A stretch of DNA of 64,000 nucleotides from Xylanibacter ruminicola (GCF_900107775.1 NZ_FNRF01000001.1:124001-188000); one strand, 5' to 3'. Counted from the first letter of the stretch, positions 26,272-35,459 are shown. Notes: generated by a model from the letters alone, not told the origin. A program made the numbers and translations.

Positions 26272-27540
26272 TTACTTATTCTTTGCTATTACTCTTTTTA
26301 TACCTCCTTTGATTTCCTGCGCATTGGTTACCAGATTGTAGATGGGGCATCCACGCTCGGTATCGGCAACCAGCTGACGGATCTCAGCCTCACTGCGTGG
26401 ACTGCTTATCACCACACGCATCTGTATGTCGGTAGGATAAAGTGGCGTTTGCTCATATCCCTTGCGACCACTACGTGGGTCGAACTGGGCAGTGAGTGCT
26501 ACGTTAAGGGTGTCAAGTGGAATCTTGTTGCGTGCTGCGGTTCCCTCTGCCACATGGGTAAAGCACGAACCAAGCAATCCGATATGACTCTCAACCGCAG
26601 TAGGTCCAAGGTCGTTTCCGCCGAAGATCTGTGGATGATCCTGCAGAACTCTGTGATGGCGCACTTGAAGTACGGTTACACCTGATGAGGGATTGATGAA
26701 AGCACTTGGACCATCTGGATTAAGATAGCTCTCACTCTGAGCAGGCGTGAACTCATTCTTACGAGAGTAAGGATAGTCGTAGGCATAGCCACCAAACTTT
26801 GCCTTATCGGGACGCTGACCGCTTTCACGAAGCTGCTTGTTAGCCTCGCCTTTACGCGTTTCCCACTCAATGAACTCACGCAAACCTGGTTGATAGGTAG
26901 GTGGAATCACCAAATCCTCGGCACTCTTATGCAGTTCAACTGTTGTGTTTACCTTATGCGCACGGATAGAGAACTGATAAAGTGGTGAGTTTTTCTCGGC
27001 CAGGACACGTAACTCCTCAAGTTGCTGGTCAGAAGCAGGCGAATCAATAAAGATGGTATAATCCAGTCCCCAGTTCTGTAGCGAATGCCCAGTCTGCTTG
27101 ATATTGATGGCAAGCGAGTCGATGGCAACCCCCTTGATAGCAGCCTGTGTGACGTAGCTGTCGATGATATCACCGGCAATAGCTGCAATCACATGGTCGG
27201 GAGTACCAATTCCCAAGTCGAAGCCACCATTGTTGTAACCACTGTCATTCAGATACTGATGCTCACGTATAATCACATGACGTGTGCCAGCACGCTGCTC
27301 TGCTGTGGCAAAAGCTCTGATAGTGATGGGGTGCAATGCTGCAGTAGGGATAGCCCTGAACTGATTGACTGCTGCCTTGCGACGCTTAAGCAGGTCGCGA
27401 AATGATGGTGCACTCTTCCAGGCTTTCTGAAAATAGCCTTTATCGGTGATGGCCTTATTCAAACGCTGATCGTTTTGTTGAGCAAGTGCCCCCGTGAGGG
27501 TAGCACTTGCAATTACGGTTGACAAAATTAATCTTCTCAT
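26272..27540 (-). CDS. Exported tandem OsmC-like protein 1
   Basis: A 422-residue paralogue of the next gene with the same plan: signal peptide (ending TGALAQ), a cysteine-free OsmC-like domain (GTPDHVIAAIAGDIIDS in place of the Cys segment, NSPLYQF in place of the second Cys), a linker, and a complete OsmC domain with Cys326 (LGSCFTHV) and Cys398 (ERGCPIYN). Expected activity is reduction of a hydroperoxide or polysulfide-like substrate in the periplasm; the reductant is unknown. It follows the SusD gene by 20 bases. Confidence 0.8.
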   Translation of the reverse strand: MRRLILSTVIASATLTGALAQQNDQRLNKAITDKGYFQKAWKSAPSFRDLLKRRKAAVNQFRAIPTAALHPITIRAFATAEQRAGTRHVIIREHQYLNDSGYNNGGFDLGIGTPDHVIAAIAGDIIDSYVTQAAIKGVAIDSLAINIKQTGHSLQNWGLDYTIFIDSPASDQQLEELRVLAEKNSPLYQFSIRAHKVNTTVELHKSAEDLVIPPTYQPGLREFIEWETRKGEANKQLRESGQRPDKAKFGGYAYDYPYSRKNEFTPAQSESYLNPDGPSAFINPSSGVTVLQVRHHRVLQDHPQIFGGNDLGPTAVESHIGLLGSCFTHVAEGTAARNKIPLDTLNVALTAQFDPRSGRKGYEQTPLYPTDIQMRVVISSPRSEAEIRQLVADTERGCPIYNLVTNAQEIKGGIKRVIAKNK

Positions 27541-27560
27541 ATTGCTCTCTCTTTTTTTGT

Positions 27561-29192
27561 TTATTCTCTGCCTACATAGGGGTTGGTGGTGATGTCGGAA
27601 CCATCGTAGCCATAGTTTTGCCAGAGATTGGGGTTAACTACTCGCTGTGCTTGTGGGATGGGGAAACGATAATGCTTGAAATCAATCGTCTGCTTGTTAT
27701 ACTCTGGGAAGTTCTTGGCCAAAGCACTATTCTTAATGGTCTTCACCAGAATCTTCCAGCGCTTCAGGTCGAGCAGATGTTTCTGCTCCAGGACGAACTC
27801 CCATGAGCGTTCCTGTATGATGGCGCTCTTGAAGCCTTCGTAGTCAAGACCTGACTTCAGGTCGTGTGACTGTGCTGCTGCGCTGAAGATATCCTCGCGG
27901 AATGCACGGCGACGCACCTTGTTGAAGGCATCATAGGCCTGCTGATTAGGCTGTCCGTCACGCTCGTTGATAGCCTCGGCCAGTACCAGATACACCTCAG
28001 CCAGACGGATCACCTGACGGTTCATAGCACGGTCGGCAGCACTTGTCTCAACCCTGTCATGGTCGATGTACTTGTTGTAGCGTGAGAAGCCCGACTCGCG
28101 GATGCCATCACCGTCGGCATCAAAATAGAAGTGGAAATAGTTCTGTGTAGAAGGACGCCAAAGTGAGTCGGCAAACGAAACATCCTTGCGCTGATCACCC
28201 GGCAGATATGAATTCTCGACGGTGTTGTCAGGACCAGGTGCGATATGTGGCAGCGACACGCTGAAGCTGGTTGAGAACGAGCAGTGGCACAGGTGGTTAT
28301 TGCCCGAAGCATCGCCATCGCGTGTGCTTGATCCCAGATAGAACTGGATGGCAAAAATACTCTCCTTACCATTGCGGTTCTGGTTGTTCCAGTTGTCATA
28401 GAAATCCTCTTCCAGACTATATTCATTCGAGTCGATAACCTGCTGGGCATACTGAGCCGACTTGCCGAAATACTCCTTGCGCTGCACATCGGTCAGTTCG
28501 TCATCCACCTGAGCCCAAGTCAGGTAAACCTTTGCCAAGGCAGCCAATGCAGCACCACGCGAGGCACGACCGATATCACCCTGACTCTGCTTACTGCGCT
28601 CAGGCAGTCGGGCTGCAGCATCCTCAAGGTCGGCCACTATCTGCTGATAGACCTCTGTCTCCGAGTTTCTTACTGCATTTGTACCGCCATTGCTGCTGGT
28701 GATGACAGGCACTGGCCCCCACAGCTGCACAGCATAGTTCAGATAGTAAGCACGCAGAAACTTGGCTTCGCCTATCACCTGCGATGCAATCTCGGGTGAC
28801 ACGCCTGCAGGATTAGTCTGCAACTTCTCGATGGTATCGTTAGCACGTGCCAGCGAGGCATATACAGCACGCCACAGGCTCACCACATAGGAGTTGGTTC
28901 CATCCCATGAGAGCAGTCCTAACATGCCACCTCCACCATTGGGATTCTCACCGCTCACGGTGGTCTCGGTAGTGAGGTCGATAAGATACATGTAAGTAGT
29001 GGCCAGTTCAATATCCGACGAATATACGGCATTAACAAGTGCCTTGGCATCTGCATCGCTCTGGGGCAGATTACTCTCGGCCAGCTCGCTCAGGTTACCC
29101 TGATCCAACGACTCGCACGATGCAAGTGTCAAGCCGAACACCACGCCTGCCAACAGAGATTGCGCTGTATGATATATCTGATTCTTTTTCAT
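27561..29192 (-). CDS. SusD/RagB-like outer-membrane lipoprotein 1
   Basis: A 543-residue surface lipoprotein (lipobox LTLASC) of the SusD family, which caps a SusC channel and binds its nutrient. AKFLRAYYLNYAVQLWGPVPVIT and LAEVYLVLAEAINERDGQPN are SusD helix landmarks, and the C-terminus has the usual FPIPQAQRVVNPNLWQN. It lies 20 bases after its SusC partner. The substrate is not predictable; the operon has no glycosidase, unlike polysaccharide loci. Confidence 0.92.
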   Translation of the reverse strand: MKKNQIYHTAQSLLAGVVFGLTLASCESLDQGNLSELAESNLPQSDADAKALVNAVYSSDIELATTYMYLIDLTTETTVSGENPNGGGGMLGLLSWDGTNSYVVSLWRAVYASLARANDTIEKLQTNPAGVSPEIASQVIGEAKFLRAYYLNYAVQLWGPVPVITSSNGGTNAVRNSETEVYQQIVADLEDAAARLPERSKQSQGDIGRASRGAALAALAKVYLTWAQVDDELTDVQRKEYFGKSAQYAQQVIDSNEYSLEEDFYDNWNNQNRNGKESIFAIQFYLGSSTRDGDASGNNHLCHCSFSTSFSVSLPHIAPGPDNTVENSYLPGDQRKDVSFADSLWRPSTQNYFHFYFDADGDGIRESGFSRYNKYIDHDRVETSAADRAMNRQVIRLAEVYLVLAEAINERDGQPNQQAYDAFNKVRRRAFREDIFSAAAQSHDLKSGLDYEGFKSAIIQERSWEFVLEQKHLLDLKRWKILVKTIKNSALAKNFPEYNKQTIDFKHYRFPIPQAQRVVNPNLWQNYGYDGSDITTNPYVGRE

Positions 29193-29212
29193 TTTTCTTA
29201 TACCTTTAAAGA

Positions 29213-32200
29213 TTAATACGACAGTTTAACACCAAATGTAAATGTACGAGATGCAGGATAGGTTCCACGATCTACGTAGCCGCTGTACTCAGGATCATAA
29301 CCACTGTAATTGGTTATTGTAAGCAGGTTCTGGGCCGAAGCGTAGAGGTAAACACCCAGTTTCTGATTGTTACCCACTTTGGGCTGGAAATTGTAGCCAA
29401 TCTGAATATTCTTCAGGCGCAGATAACTGGCATCTTCAATAAAGCGGCTATCCAGATAAGCGCTATAGTTATTCTGAGCTACGGCACGTGGAATGGTTGT
29501 ACTGGGATTCTCGGCTGTCCAACGGTTCAGCAGCTTGGTGGAAGCATTATAGCTGGCATTGGGCGACTCAAGTGCCTGTTCCATCTGGTTATAGAGCTTA
29601 TTGCCATATGAACCCTGGAAGTTAAGACTCAAGTTCCAACTCTTATAACGCAGCTGAGTAGCAAAACCATAGGTAAAATCGGGCTGTGCTGAACCAAGTA
29701 CTACACGGTCGTTCTCCTGATCTACCACACCATCACCATTCTGATCGACATACTTCACGTCGCCATATTCTACGACCGGTTTGTTGGATGGTGAAGGAAC
29801 CGACTTCAAATCCTCGGATGTCTGCACGATGCCATCAAACTGCCAGCCATAGTAAGTACCGAGTGCTTCGCCTGGACGGATAATGGTCTGGTTGCCGTTG
29901 ATAATCTCACTCTGTCCGGTACCAATGCTTGTCACCTCATTGTGGTTGTGGGCAATATTGGCACTCACCTGCCATGTCAGATCCTTAGCCTGCCAAAGGG
30001 TGGCATTAACAGCAAACTCAACACCATCATTGGTGACGTTGCCTACGTTTGTAAGCTGACGACTGAAACCTGTAGTCTGCTCAACAGGAATATCCAGCAG
30101 CAGGTCGGAAGTTTTCTTGTGATACACATCGAAAACAAAACCCAGTTTACCCTTCAGGATATTAAAGTCGAAACCCAAATCGTACGAGGTGGTAGTTTCC
30201 CACTTCAGGTCGTCGTTGCCCAAAGCCGAACGATAATAGGCTATATTCTTAATACCGCCAAGGAAATAATGGGTGGCAGCATAAGTTGAGAGGAAGGTAT
30301 AGTCGCCAATCTCCTGGTTACCCACAGTACCAATGCTGGCACGCAGTTTCAAGTCTTCAATCCACTTGATGTTCTTCAGGAACTTCTCTTCGTTCACATT
30401 CCAAGCAAATCCAAGTGAGGGGAACCAACCCCATTTCTTATTCTTGGCAAAGCGACTCGAACCATCGGCACGCAAGGTGGCTGTAAGATGGTAGCGATCC
30501 AACAGCGAGTAGTTGATACGACCGATACCAGAGTAGAGTACCGATGTAACAAAATCGGTCTCGGTAGCGATGAGCTGCGAACCTGACTGAAGACTCTTGT
30601 AACTCAGGTTATCATTGGCATAATCGGCAGTACTGCCAAGCAGTCGCTCGCTTTTTTCCTGCTGATAGGTATAACCACCCAGCACCTCGAACTCGTGGAT
30701 ATTACCAATTTTCTTGTTCCATGTCAGGGTGACCTCAACCTGGTCGCTCTCCCAGCGCTTTGAACCCACGGCACCATAGCCATCAGAGTTGAAACCAATC
30801 TGTGAGGTGGCAGGACCGAACACATTCTGACGGGTATTCAGGATGTTAACCGAACCCTGTGTACGCAATTTCAGCCCTTTGATGATTTCCCACTGTGCAA
30901 AAGCGCTCACCAGCGTATTATCAACACGTGTCTGTGCATCCACCTCGCTCAGGTCGGCAATGGCATTAGGAGTCAGGCCATTGCGCACAAAGTCGCCTGC
31001 CTCAAAAGGATTAGCATAGTTGTAGGTACCATCAGTATTATAAATAGGTACTGCAGGCGATGTACGCAAGGCCAACTCCAGCAGGCCGCTCACACCGTTC
31101 GACTGTCCGCGGAACGACTGCGAACCGGTCTGAGTGCTCTTTGAGAAGCTCGACTTCAGACCTACGGTTACGTTCTTCAGAATGTCACGTTCATAGTTCA
31201 AGCGTGCACCTAAGCGGGTAAATCCTGTGCCGCGAATCACACCATCCTGATTGGTATAGTTGCCCGAAATGTGGAAGCGCTCATTATCCGAACCACCACT
31301 TACCGATACCTGATGCTGCTGGGTGGTAGCAGTACGGAACAAAGCATCCTGCCAATCGGTGCCCTCGCCCCAAGTCTTAACCAACTCAGGTGTAACACCC
31401 GAAGCCTTCTTCTGGGCATCGGTTGCCAACTCCAGATATAACTCGCCCCACTGCTCAGCGTTGAGCACATCCAAACGCTTGCGGACCGACGATACGCCAA
31501 TAGAATAACCGTAATCCACCTTAACCTTACCATGTTTACCACTCTTGGTGGTTACGATTATTACACCATTGGCACCACGCGAACCATAGATGGCCGAGGC
31601 CGATACATCCTTCAGCACCTCGATCGACTCGATGTCGGATGGGTTGATTGAGGCCAAAGGATTAAAGTTTGTACCAGCCACGCTATTGCCGGCATTAGTG
31701 GCCGAACTGCTATTGTAGAGCAGCACACCGTCAATCACATAAAGGGGCTCGTTACCGGCATTGATAGAGTTACCACCACGGATGCGGATGTTAACCGATG
31801 CACCTGGCTGACCAGATGATGCAGTAGCATCAAGACCGGCAACGGCACCACCCAGGATGTTATCGAACGAGGTCGAGGTATTCAGCAGTTCATCATTCTT
31901 TACGGTAGTTACAGCACCAGTAAGCTGCTTACGCTTCTGTACACCATAACCTACTACTACCACCTCGTCCAGACGGTTCGAGTTATCAATCAGGGCTATC
32001 TCTACTGGCTCATCGAAATCGTAAACATCTACATCGAGAGCACGATAGCCTACGTATTCTACTTTCAGGGTCAGTGGGGCTTCTACCTTTGTCTCAAGCT
32101 TAAAGTTACCATCCACATCGGTCACTACACCTCTACCCTTTTCTGATTTTACAATCACCGAAGCTCCTATCAACGGCTCACCAGTACGGACATCGGTGAT

Positions 32201-32281
32201 GTGTCCGGTAATCAGGTTCTGCGCAAAGGCCACTAAGGGCCCTATTGCAACAAGCGTTGCAACTAACAATCTTTTTCCCAT
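29213..32281 (-). CDS. SusC/RagA-like TonB-dependent transporter 1
   Basis: A 1022-residue outer-membrane transporter: signal peptide, carboxypeptidase-regulatory-like domain (about 22-98), plug with EVLKDVSASAIYGSRGANGVIIVTTKSGK, and a 22-strand barrel ending FGVKLSY. Its first ~95 residues are nearly identical to those of SusC 2 at 38.8-42.0 kb, while the rest is quite different. It is preceded by the PstS-like gene (17-base gap) and followed by SusD. The lack of carbohydrate-active enzymes in the operon argues for a non-glycan substrate. Confidence 0.94.
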   Translation of the reverse strand: MGKRLLVATLVAIGPLVAFAQNLITGHITDVRTGEPLIGASVIVKSEKGRGVVTDVDGNFKLETKVEAPLTLKVEYVGYRALDVDVYDFDEPVEIALIDNSNRLDEVVVVGYGVQKRKQLTGAVTTVKNDELLNTSTSFDNILGGAVAGLDATASSGQPGASVNIRIRGGNSINAGNEPLYVIDGVLLYNSSSATNAGNSVAGTNFNPLASINPSDIESIEVLKDVSASAIYGSRGANGVIIVTTKSGKHGKVKVDYGYSIGVSSVRKRLDVLNAEQWGELYLELATDAQKKASGVTPELVKTWGEGTDWQDALFRTATTQQHQVSVSGGSDNERFHISGNYTNQDGVIRGTGFTRLGARLNYERDILKNVTVGLKSSFSKSTQTGSQSFRGQSNGVSGLLELALRTSPAVPIYNTDGTYNYANPFEAGDFVRNGLTPNAIADLSEVDAQTRVDNTLVSAFAQWEIIKGLKLRTQGSVNILNTRQNVFGPATSQIGFNSDGYGAVGSKRWESDQVEVTLTWNKKIGNIHEFEVLGGYTYQQEKSERLLGSTADYANDNLSYKSLQSGSQLIATETDFVTSVLYSGIGRINYSLLDRYHLTATLRADGSSRFAKNKKWGWFPSLGFAWNVNEEKFLKNIKWIEDLKLRASIGTVGNQEIGDYTFLSTYAATHYFLGGIKNIAYYRSALGNDDLKWETTTSYDLGFDFNILKGKLGFVFDVYHKKTSDLLLDIPVEQTTGFSRQLTNVGNVTNDGVEFAVNATLWQAKDLTWQVSANIAHNHNEVTSIGTGQSEIINGNQTIIRPGEALGTYYGWQFDGIVQTSEDLKSVPSPSNKPVVEYGDVKYVDQNGDGVVDQENDRVVLGSAQPDFTYGFATQLRYKSWNLSLNFQGSYGNKLYNQMEQALESPNASYNASTKLLNRWTAENPSTTIPRAVAQNNYSAYLDSRFIEDASYLRLKNIQIGYNFQPKVGNNQKLGVYLYASAQNLLTITNYSGYDPEYSGYVDRGTYPASRTFTFGVKLSY

Positions 32282-32298
32282 AAGACTAATACTACTAT

Positions 32299-33177
32299 TT
32301 ATTTAAGATTCAACAATCCATATTCGTGGTTGTACTTGGTGCCCTGTGCCAGCACCCATTCCAAGAACTTGTTCACCTCGTCGTCGGTAGTGTTCACGCT
32401 GATGCCGACTTTCTCGATGGCCACTTCCGACTCCTTACTATTCTCGAGTGCTGTAAGCAGTTCGTCGAGTGTGCCGTTATCGCTGAAACTGTTGGCCAAG
32501 TCCTTCTTCACGTCAAGACCTACCAGCGAGAGATTTTCTTTAAGGTGGCGGCTCTTCAGATCAAAGATATTAGGAAGTGCGTTGAACGACACGCCCAGAG
32601 GATCCTTTGCCAAAGCGGTGTTCAGAAACAGGTCGTCGCCTGATATACGCTTGCCACGGAAATTGCTGCTCTCCTCGCCAAAATTGTGAGCGAACGACGA
32701 AGCTACCGATGTGGCATTGCTGCCGCTATAAACAGTGATGGTTTCGAAAGCCTTGTTCTTCTTTACTTCCTCGTCAAAATCCTCATTCAGGAAATAAAGC
32801 TGCTTTAGTTTCTTGTTGTTCAAATGTTTACCTTCGAGCAGTCGGGCTGCCTCAGAGCTACGTGCGGTGATAGGCAGCACGGCTGTCTCTCCGAAATAAA
32901 CAATCTGGCTAAAGTTTTTATCATCAAGTACTACATTCAGGTCGGAATTACCTTGTCCCTTTGCAATCTGGAACTCTACGCCTGGTTGTGTTTTTGCGTA
33001 TTCTTTAATCCACTTTTCAACCAATGGGCGTGCAAAGCGTGGCGCCTTAATGGTGCGTACGGTTGTATTGTTGGTGCCCTTAACTTCGTTGACATCGTTC
33101 ACACCATTACCTTCAGCCCAAATATTGCTGATGCTGATACTGAATAATACTGCTATTGTTAATGCTATCTTTTTCAT
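32299..33177 (-). CDS. Exported PstS-like (type 2 periplasmic binding fold) protein
   Basis: A 292-residue protein with a signal peptide (ending SNIWA). The mature part resembles the phosphate-binding PstS-like fold: FARPLVEKWIKEYAKTQPGVEFQIAKGQGNSDLNVVL, then VLPITARSSEAARLL and KLKQLYFL. There is no ABC transporter nearby, so it may deliver an oxyanion or small ligand to the SusC/SusD pair. It is the first gene of a nine-gene operon with intergenic gaps of at most 22 bases. Its start codon lies inside the tail of the Met/Cys-rich leader ORF. Confidence 0.72.
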   Translation of the reverse strand: MKKIALTIAVLFSISISNIWAEGNGVNDVNEVKGTNNTTVRTIKAPRFARPLVEKWIKEYAKTQPGVEFQIAKGQGNSDLNVVLDDKNFSQIVYFGETAVLPITARSSEAARLLEGKHLNNKKLKQLYFLNEDFDEEVKKNKAFETITVYSGSNATSVASSFAHNFGEESSNFRGKRISGDDLFLNTALAKDPLGVSFNALPNIFDLKSRHLKENLSLVGLDVKKDLANSFSDNGTLDELLTALENSKESEVAIEKVGISVNTTDDEVNKFLEWVLAQGTKYNHEYGLLNLK

Positions 33178-33298
33178 ATTGCTTCTTTTTAATTTTGTTT
33201 ATACCTATTATATATATACCCTCCTTCATCATCATTGTCATCATCATCTGGCGACAACAACAAACATCTTGCATACGCATTCGCATTGTTCTTTTCAT
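33113..33298 (-). CDS. Met/Cys-rich leader peptide (uORF) of the exported thiol/copper operon
   Basis: A 61-codon ORF in the leader of the nine-gene operon, starting 42 bases after the -7 box. An AAAGG/AAGGGG stretch stands shortly before its ATG. The first 24 codons hold ten Met and three Cys, in the blocks MRMRM, CCC and MMMTMMM; the remaining 37 codons have none of either. It runs past the start codon of the PstS-like gene by 65 bases in another frame (stop TGA at 33113). A stall at the Cys/Met block would occur before the downstream ribosome site. It may sense Met/Cys charging, or copper as in CruR-type uORFs; both are inference. Confidence 0.6.
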   Translation of the reverse strand: MKRTMRMRMQDVCCCRQMMMTMMMKEGIYIIGINKIKKKQYEKDSINNSSIIQYQHQQYLG

Positions 33299-33339
33299 AC
33301 CTTTATACCCCTTTAAATAATTAATTAATGTTTCTGGGT

Positions 33340-33348
33340 GCAAAGGTA
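33340..33348 (-). promoter_or_regulatory. -7 promoter element of the exported thiol/copper operon
   Basis: Reads TACCTTTGC on the minus strand, 163 bases before the PstS-like start and 42 before the leader ORF. Further upstream (33381-33400) is an ATACC...GGTAT dyad that could bind a regulator of this promoter or of the divergent TonB gene. Confidence 0.6.
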
Positions 33349-33460
33349 CGGCGTTTTCTCCATCCCCACAATCCCTACCCTATGGCATTCCATATACCAT
33401 GATATAGGTATTTCGATAGTTAATAAAGATATAATGCGCATTTGATTCATTTTTTATACA

Positions 33461-33468
33461 TAACTTTG
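33461..33468 (+). promoter_or_regulatory. -7 promoter element for the TonB/HMA pair, nearly leaderless
   Basis: TAACTTTG followed by CAGCCGAA and then ATG: only 8 bases separate the box from the start codon, so the transcript probably begins at or next to the ATG. Confidence 0.5.
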
Positions 33469-33476
33469 CAGCCGAA

Positions 33477-35459
33477 ATGAAGAATAAACGACACTATACT
33501 GGACTGATAGCCACATTTGTGGCAACTTGTGGAGTTTATGGCCAAAGCGCCATAAACACAGACACCCTGCAGATGCTCGAAGGCGAGCATCTGCAAGAGG
33601 TGCACGTGATGGCCCATGGTCATCAGCATGCCAAGACAAGAGGATTAGCCAATACAGACTTTATTGGCAGTGGCGATTTGCTACGCGCTGCCTGCTGTAA
33701 CTTAGGCGAGAGTTTTACAACCAATCCATCGGTAGATGTGAACTATGCCGATGCGGCAACCGGTGCGCAGCAGATTAAGCTGTTGGGACTGAGCGGCACC
33801 TATGTGCAGATGCTAACGGAGAACATACCAAATTATCGCGGTGCTGCAGCCCCCTACTCGTTAGGTTATATCCCAGGTCCCTGGATGCAGAGTATCCAGG
33901 TATCAAAAGGAGCCTCATCGGTAAAGAACGGCTACGAATCGATAACCGGTCAGATTAACGTAGAGTTCAAGAAACCGCAGGCCACACCTTTTGCCGACGC
34001 GAACCTATATTATAATACCAAGGGAAAAGTGGAAGCCAACCTTGGTGCAAACCTCAAACTCTCAAATCGCTGGAGCACAGCCCTGTTAGGGCACTACGAG
34101 CTACTCGACAAGGCACACGACGAAAATAACGATGGCTTTGTGGATATGCCGAAAGTACGCCAAGGCTCGCTGATGAGCCGTTGGGCCTACATGAGCGGCG
34201 GCTATATCTTCCAGGCAGCCATCAAGGGGCTGAAAGAACATCGTGAGGGAGGACAGATCGGTCATCACACAAACACTTCTCACCCCTATACTATCGACAT
34301 CACCAACGAACGCTACGAGGCTTTCACCAAGAATGCCTTTATCATCGACCCAGAACACGGTTCGAACATCGCCCTGATTCTTTCGGGCTCGCTGCATCAT
34401 CAGGATGCACTCTATGGTCATAAACAATACAATACCGACCAGCGCAATGGCTATGCCTCGCTGATGTTTGAAACGGATTTTGATGAGCACAATAGTATTT
34501 CTACAGGTATAAGTCTGAACCACGATCGTTTTGATATCGACGAAACCACACCTGGCATCTACGCCCAATACACTTATAAGATAGGCGAGCAGTTTACGTT
34601 GATGGGAGGACTGCGTTGGGACCATAGCAACATCTATGGCGGTTTCATTACACCACGCATGCACCTGAAATACTCACCAAACGATATTCTGACGCTGCGT
34701 GGTTCTATCGGAAAAGGCTACCGCACCAATCATGTGATGGCCGAGTACAACTACCTGCTGGCCAGCAGTCGACAGATCATCATCGATAACGATCTCGACC
34801 AGGAAGAGGCATGGAACTATGGTTTGAGTGCAGCACTCAGCATCCCTATTGGCGAACGCAAGCTGGAGCTTAATGCTGAGTATTACTATACCACATTCCA
34901 GCACCAGTTGCTAGTTGATATGGATAGTAATCCTCATGCCATACACTTTACCAACCTTGTGGGCGACAGTTACTCGCACACCTGGCAGGTAGAGGCTACA
35001 TATCCGCTATTCGAAGGCTTTACCATGACGGCTACATATCGTCACAACAACGTAAAATCCACCTATGGCGGGGTACTGCGCGAAAAGCCTCTCACCAACC
35101 GCTATAAGGGACTTATCACAGCCCAGTACAAACCTGGCTTAGGCAAGTGGCAGTTTGATGCTACGCTACAACTGAATGGTGGCGGACGTATGCCCGACGC
35201 TTACACTACCACCAACGGACAGTCTGCTTGGGAGAGCAGCTATAAAGGCTACGAGCAGCTGAATGCACAGATAACCCGATTCTTCCGCCATTGGAGCATC
35301 TATGCTGGAGGCGAGAACATCACAGGTCGCAGACAGCAGAATCCTATCATTGCCGCCAGCGATCCCTGGGGACAGGACTTTGATGCCACCATGGTATGGG
35401 GCCCCATGCATGGTGCCATATATTATATAGGTATAAGATTAAATTGGATTAAAATATAA
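33477..35459 (+). CDS. TonB-dependent receptor, heavy-metal type
   Basis: A 660-residue outer-membrane receptor. The short mature N-terminus has a His-rich patch (VMAHGHQHAK), then the plug (CCNLGESFTTNPSVDVNYADAATGAQQIKLLGLSGTYVQ and VSKGASSVKNGYESITGQINVEF) and a barrel ending NWIKI. Receptors with this CCNLGESF plug often precede a heavy-metal-associated-domain protein, and one follows here after 6 bases. Uptake of a metal or metal chelate, perhaps copper, is inferred. It is transcribed divergently from the Met/Cys-leader operon. Confidence 0.88.
   Translation: MKNKRHYTGLIATFVATCGVYGQSAINTDTLQMLEGEHLQEVHVMAHGHQHAKTRGLANTDFIGSGDLLRAACCNLGESFTTNPSVDVNYADAATGAQQIKLLGLSGTYVQMLTENIPNYRGAAAPYSLGYIPGPWMQSIQVSKGASSVKNGYESITGQINVEFKKPQATPFADANLYYNTKGKVEANLGANLKLSNRWSTALLGHYELLDKAHDENNDGFVDMPKVRQGSLMSRWAYMSGGYIFQAAIKGLKEHREGGQIGHHTNTSHPYTIDITNERYEAFTKNAFIIDPEHGSNIALILSGSLHHQDALYGHKQYNTDQRNGYASLMFETDFDEHNSISTGISLNHDRFDIDETTPGIYAQYTYKIGEQFTLMGGLRWDHSNIYGGFITPRMHLKYSPNDILTLRGSIGKGYRTNHVMAEYNYLLASSRQIIIDNDLDQEEAWNYGLSAALSIPIGERKLELNAEYYYTTFQHQLLVDMDSNPHAIHFTNLVGDSYSHTWQVEATYPLFEGFTMTATYRHNNVKSTYGGVLREKPLTNRYKGLITAQYKPGLGKWQFDATLQLNGGGRMPDAYTTTNGQSAWESSYKGYEQLNAQITRFFRHWSIYAGGENITGRRQQNPIIAASDPWGQDFDATMVWGPMHGAIYYIGIRLNWIKI

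Noticed and set aside
33178-33297. Search for a classical attenuator hairpin between the Met/Cys block and the PstS-like start
   Set aside because: Only A/T-rich sequence with weak pairings was seen, so a terminator-based attenuator is not supported; a translational or Rho-dependent mechanism would be needed.
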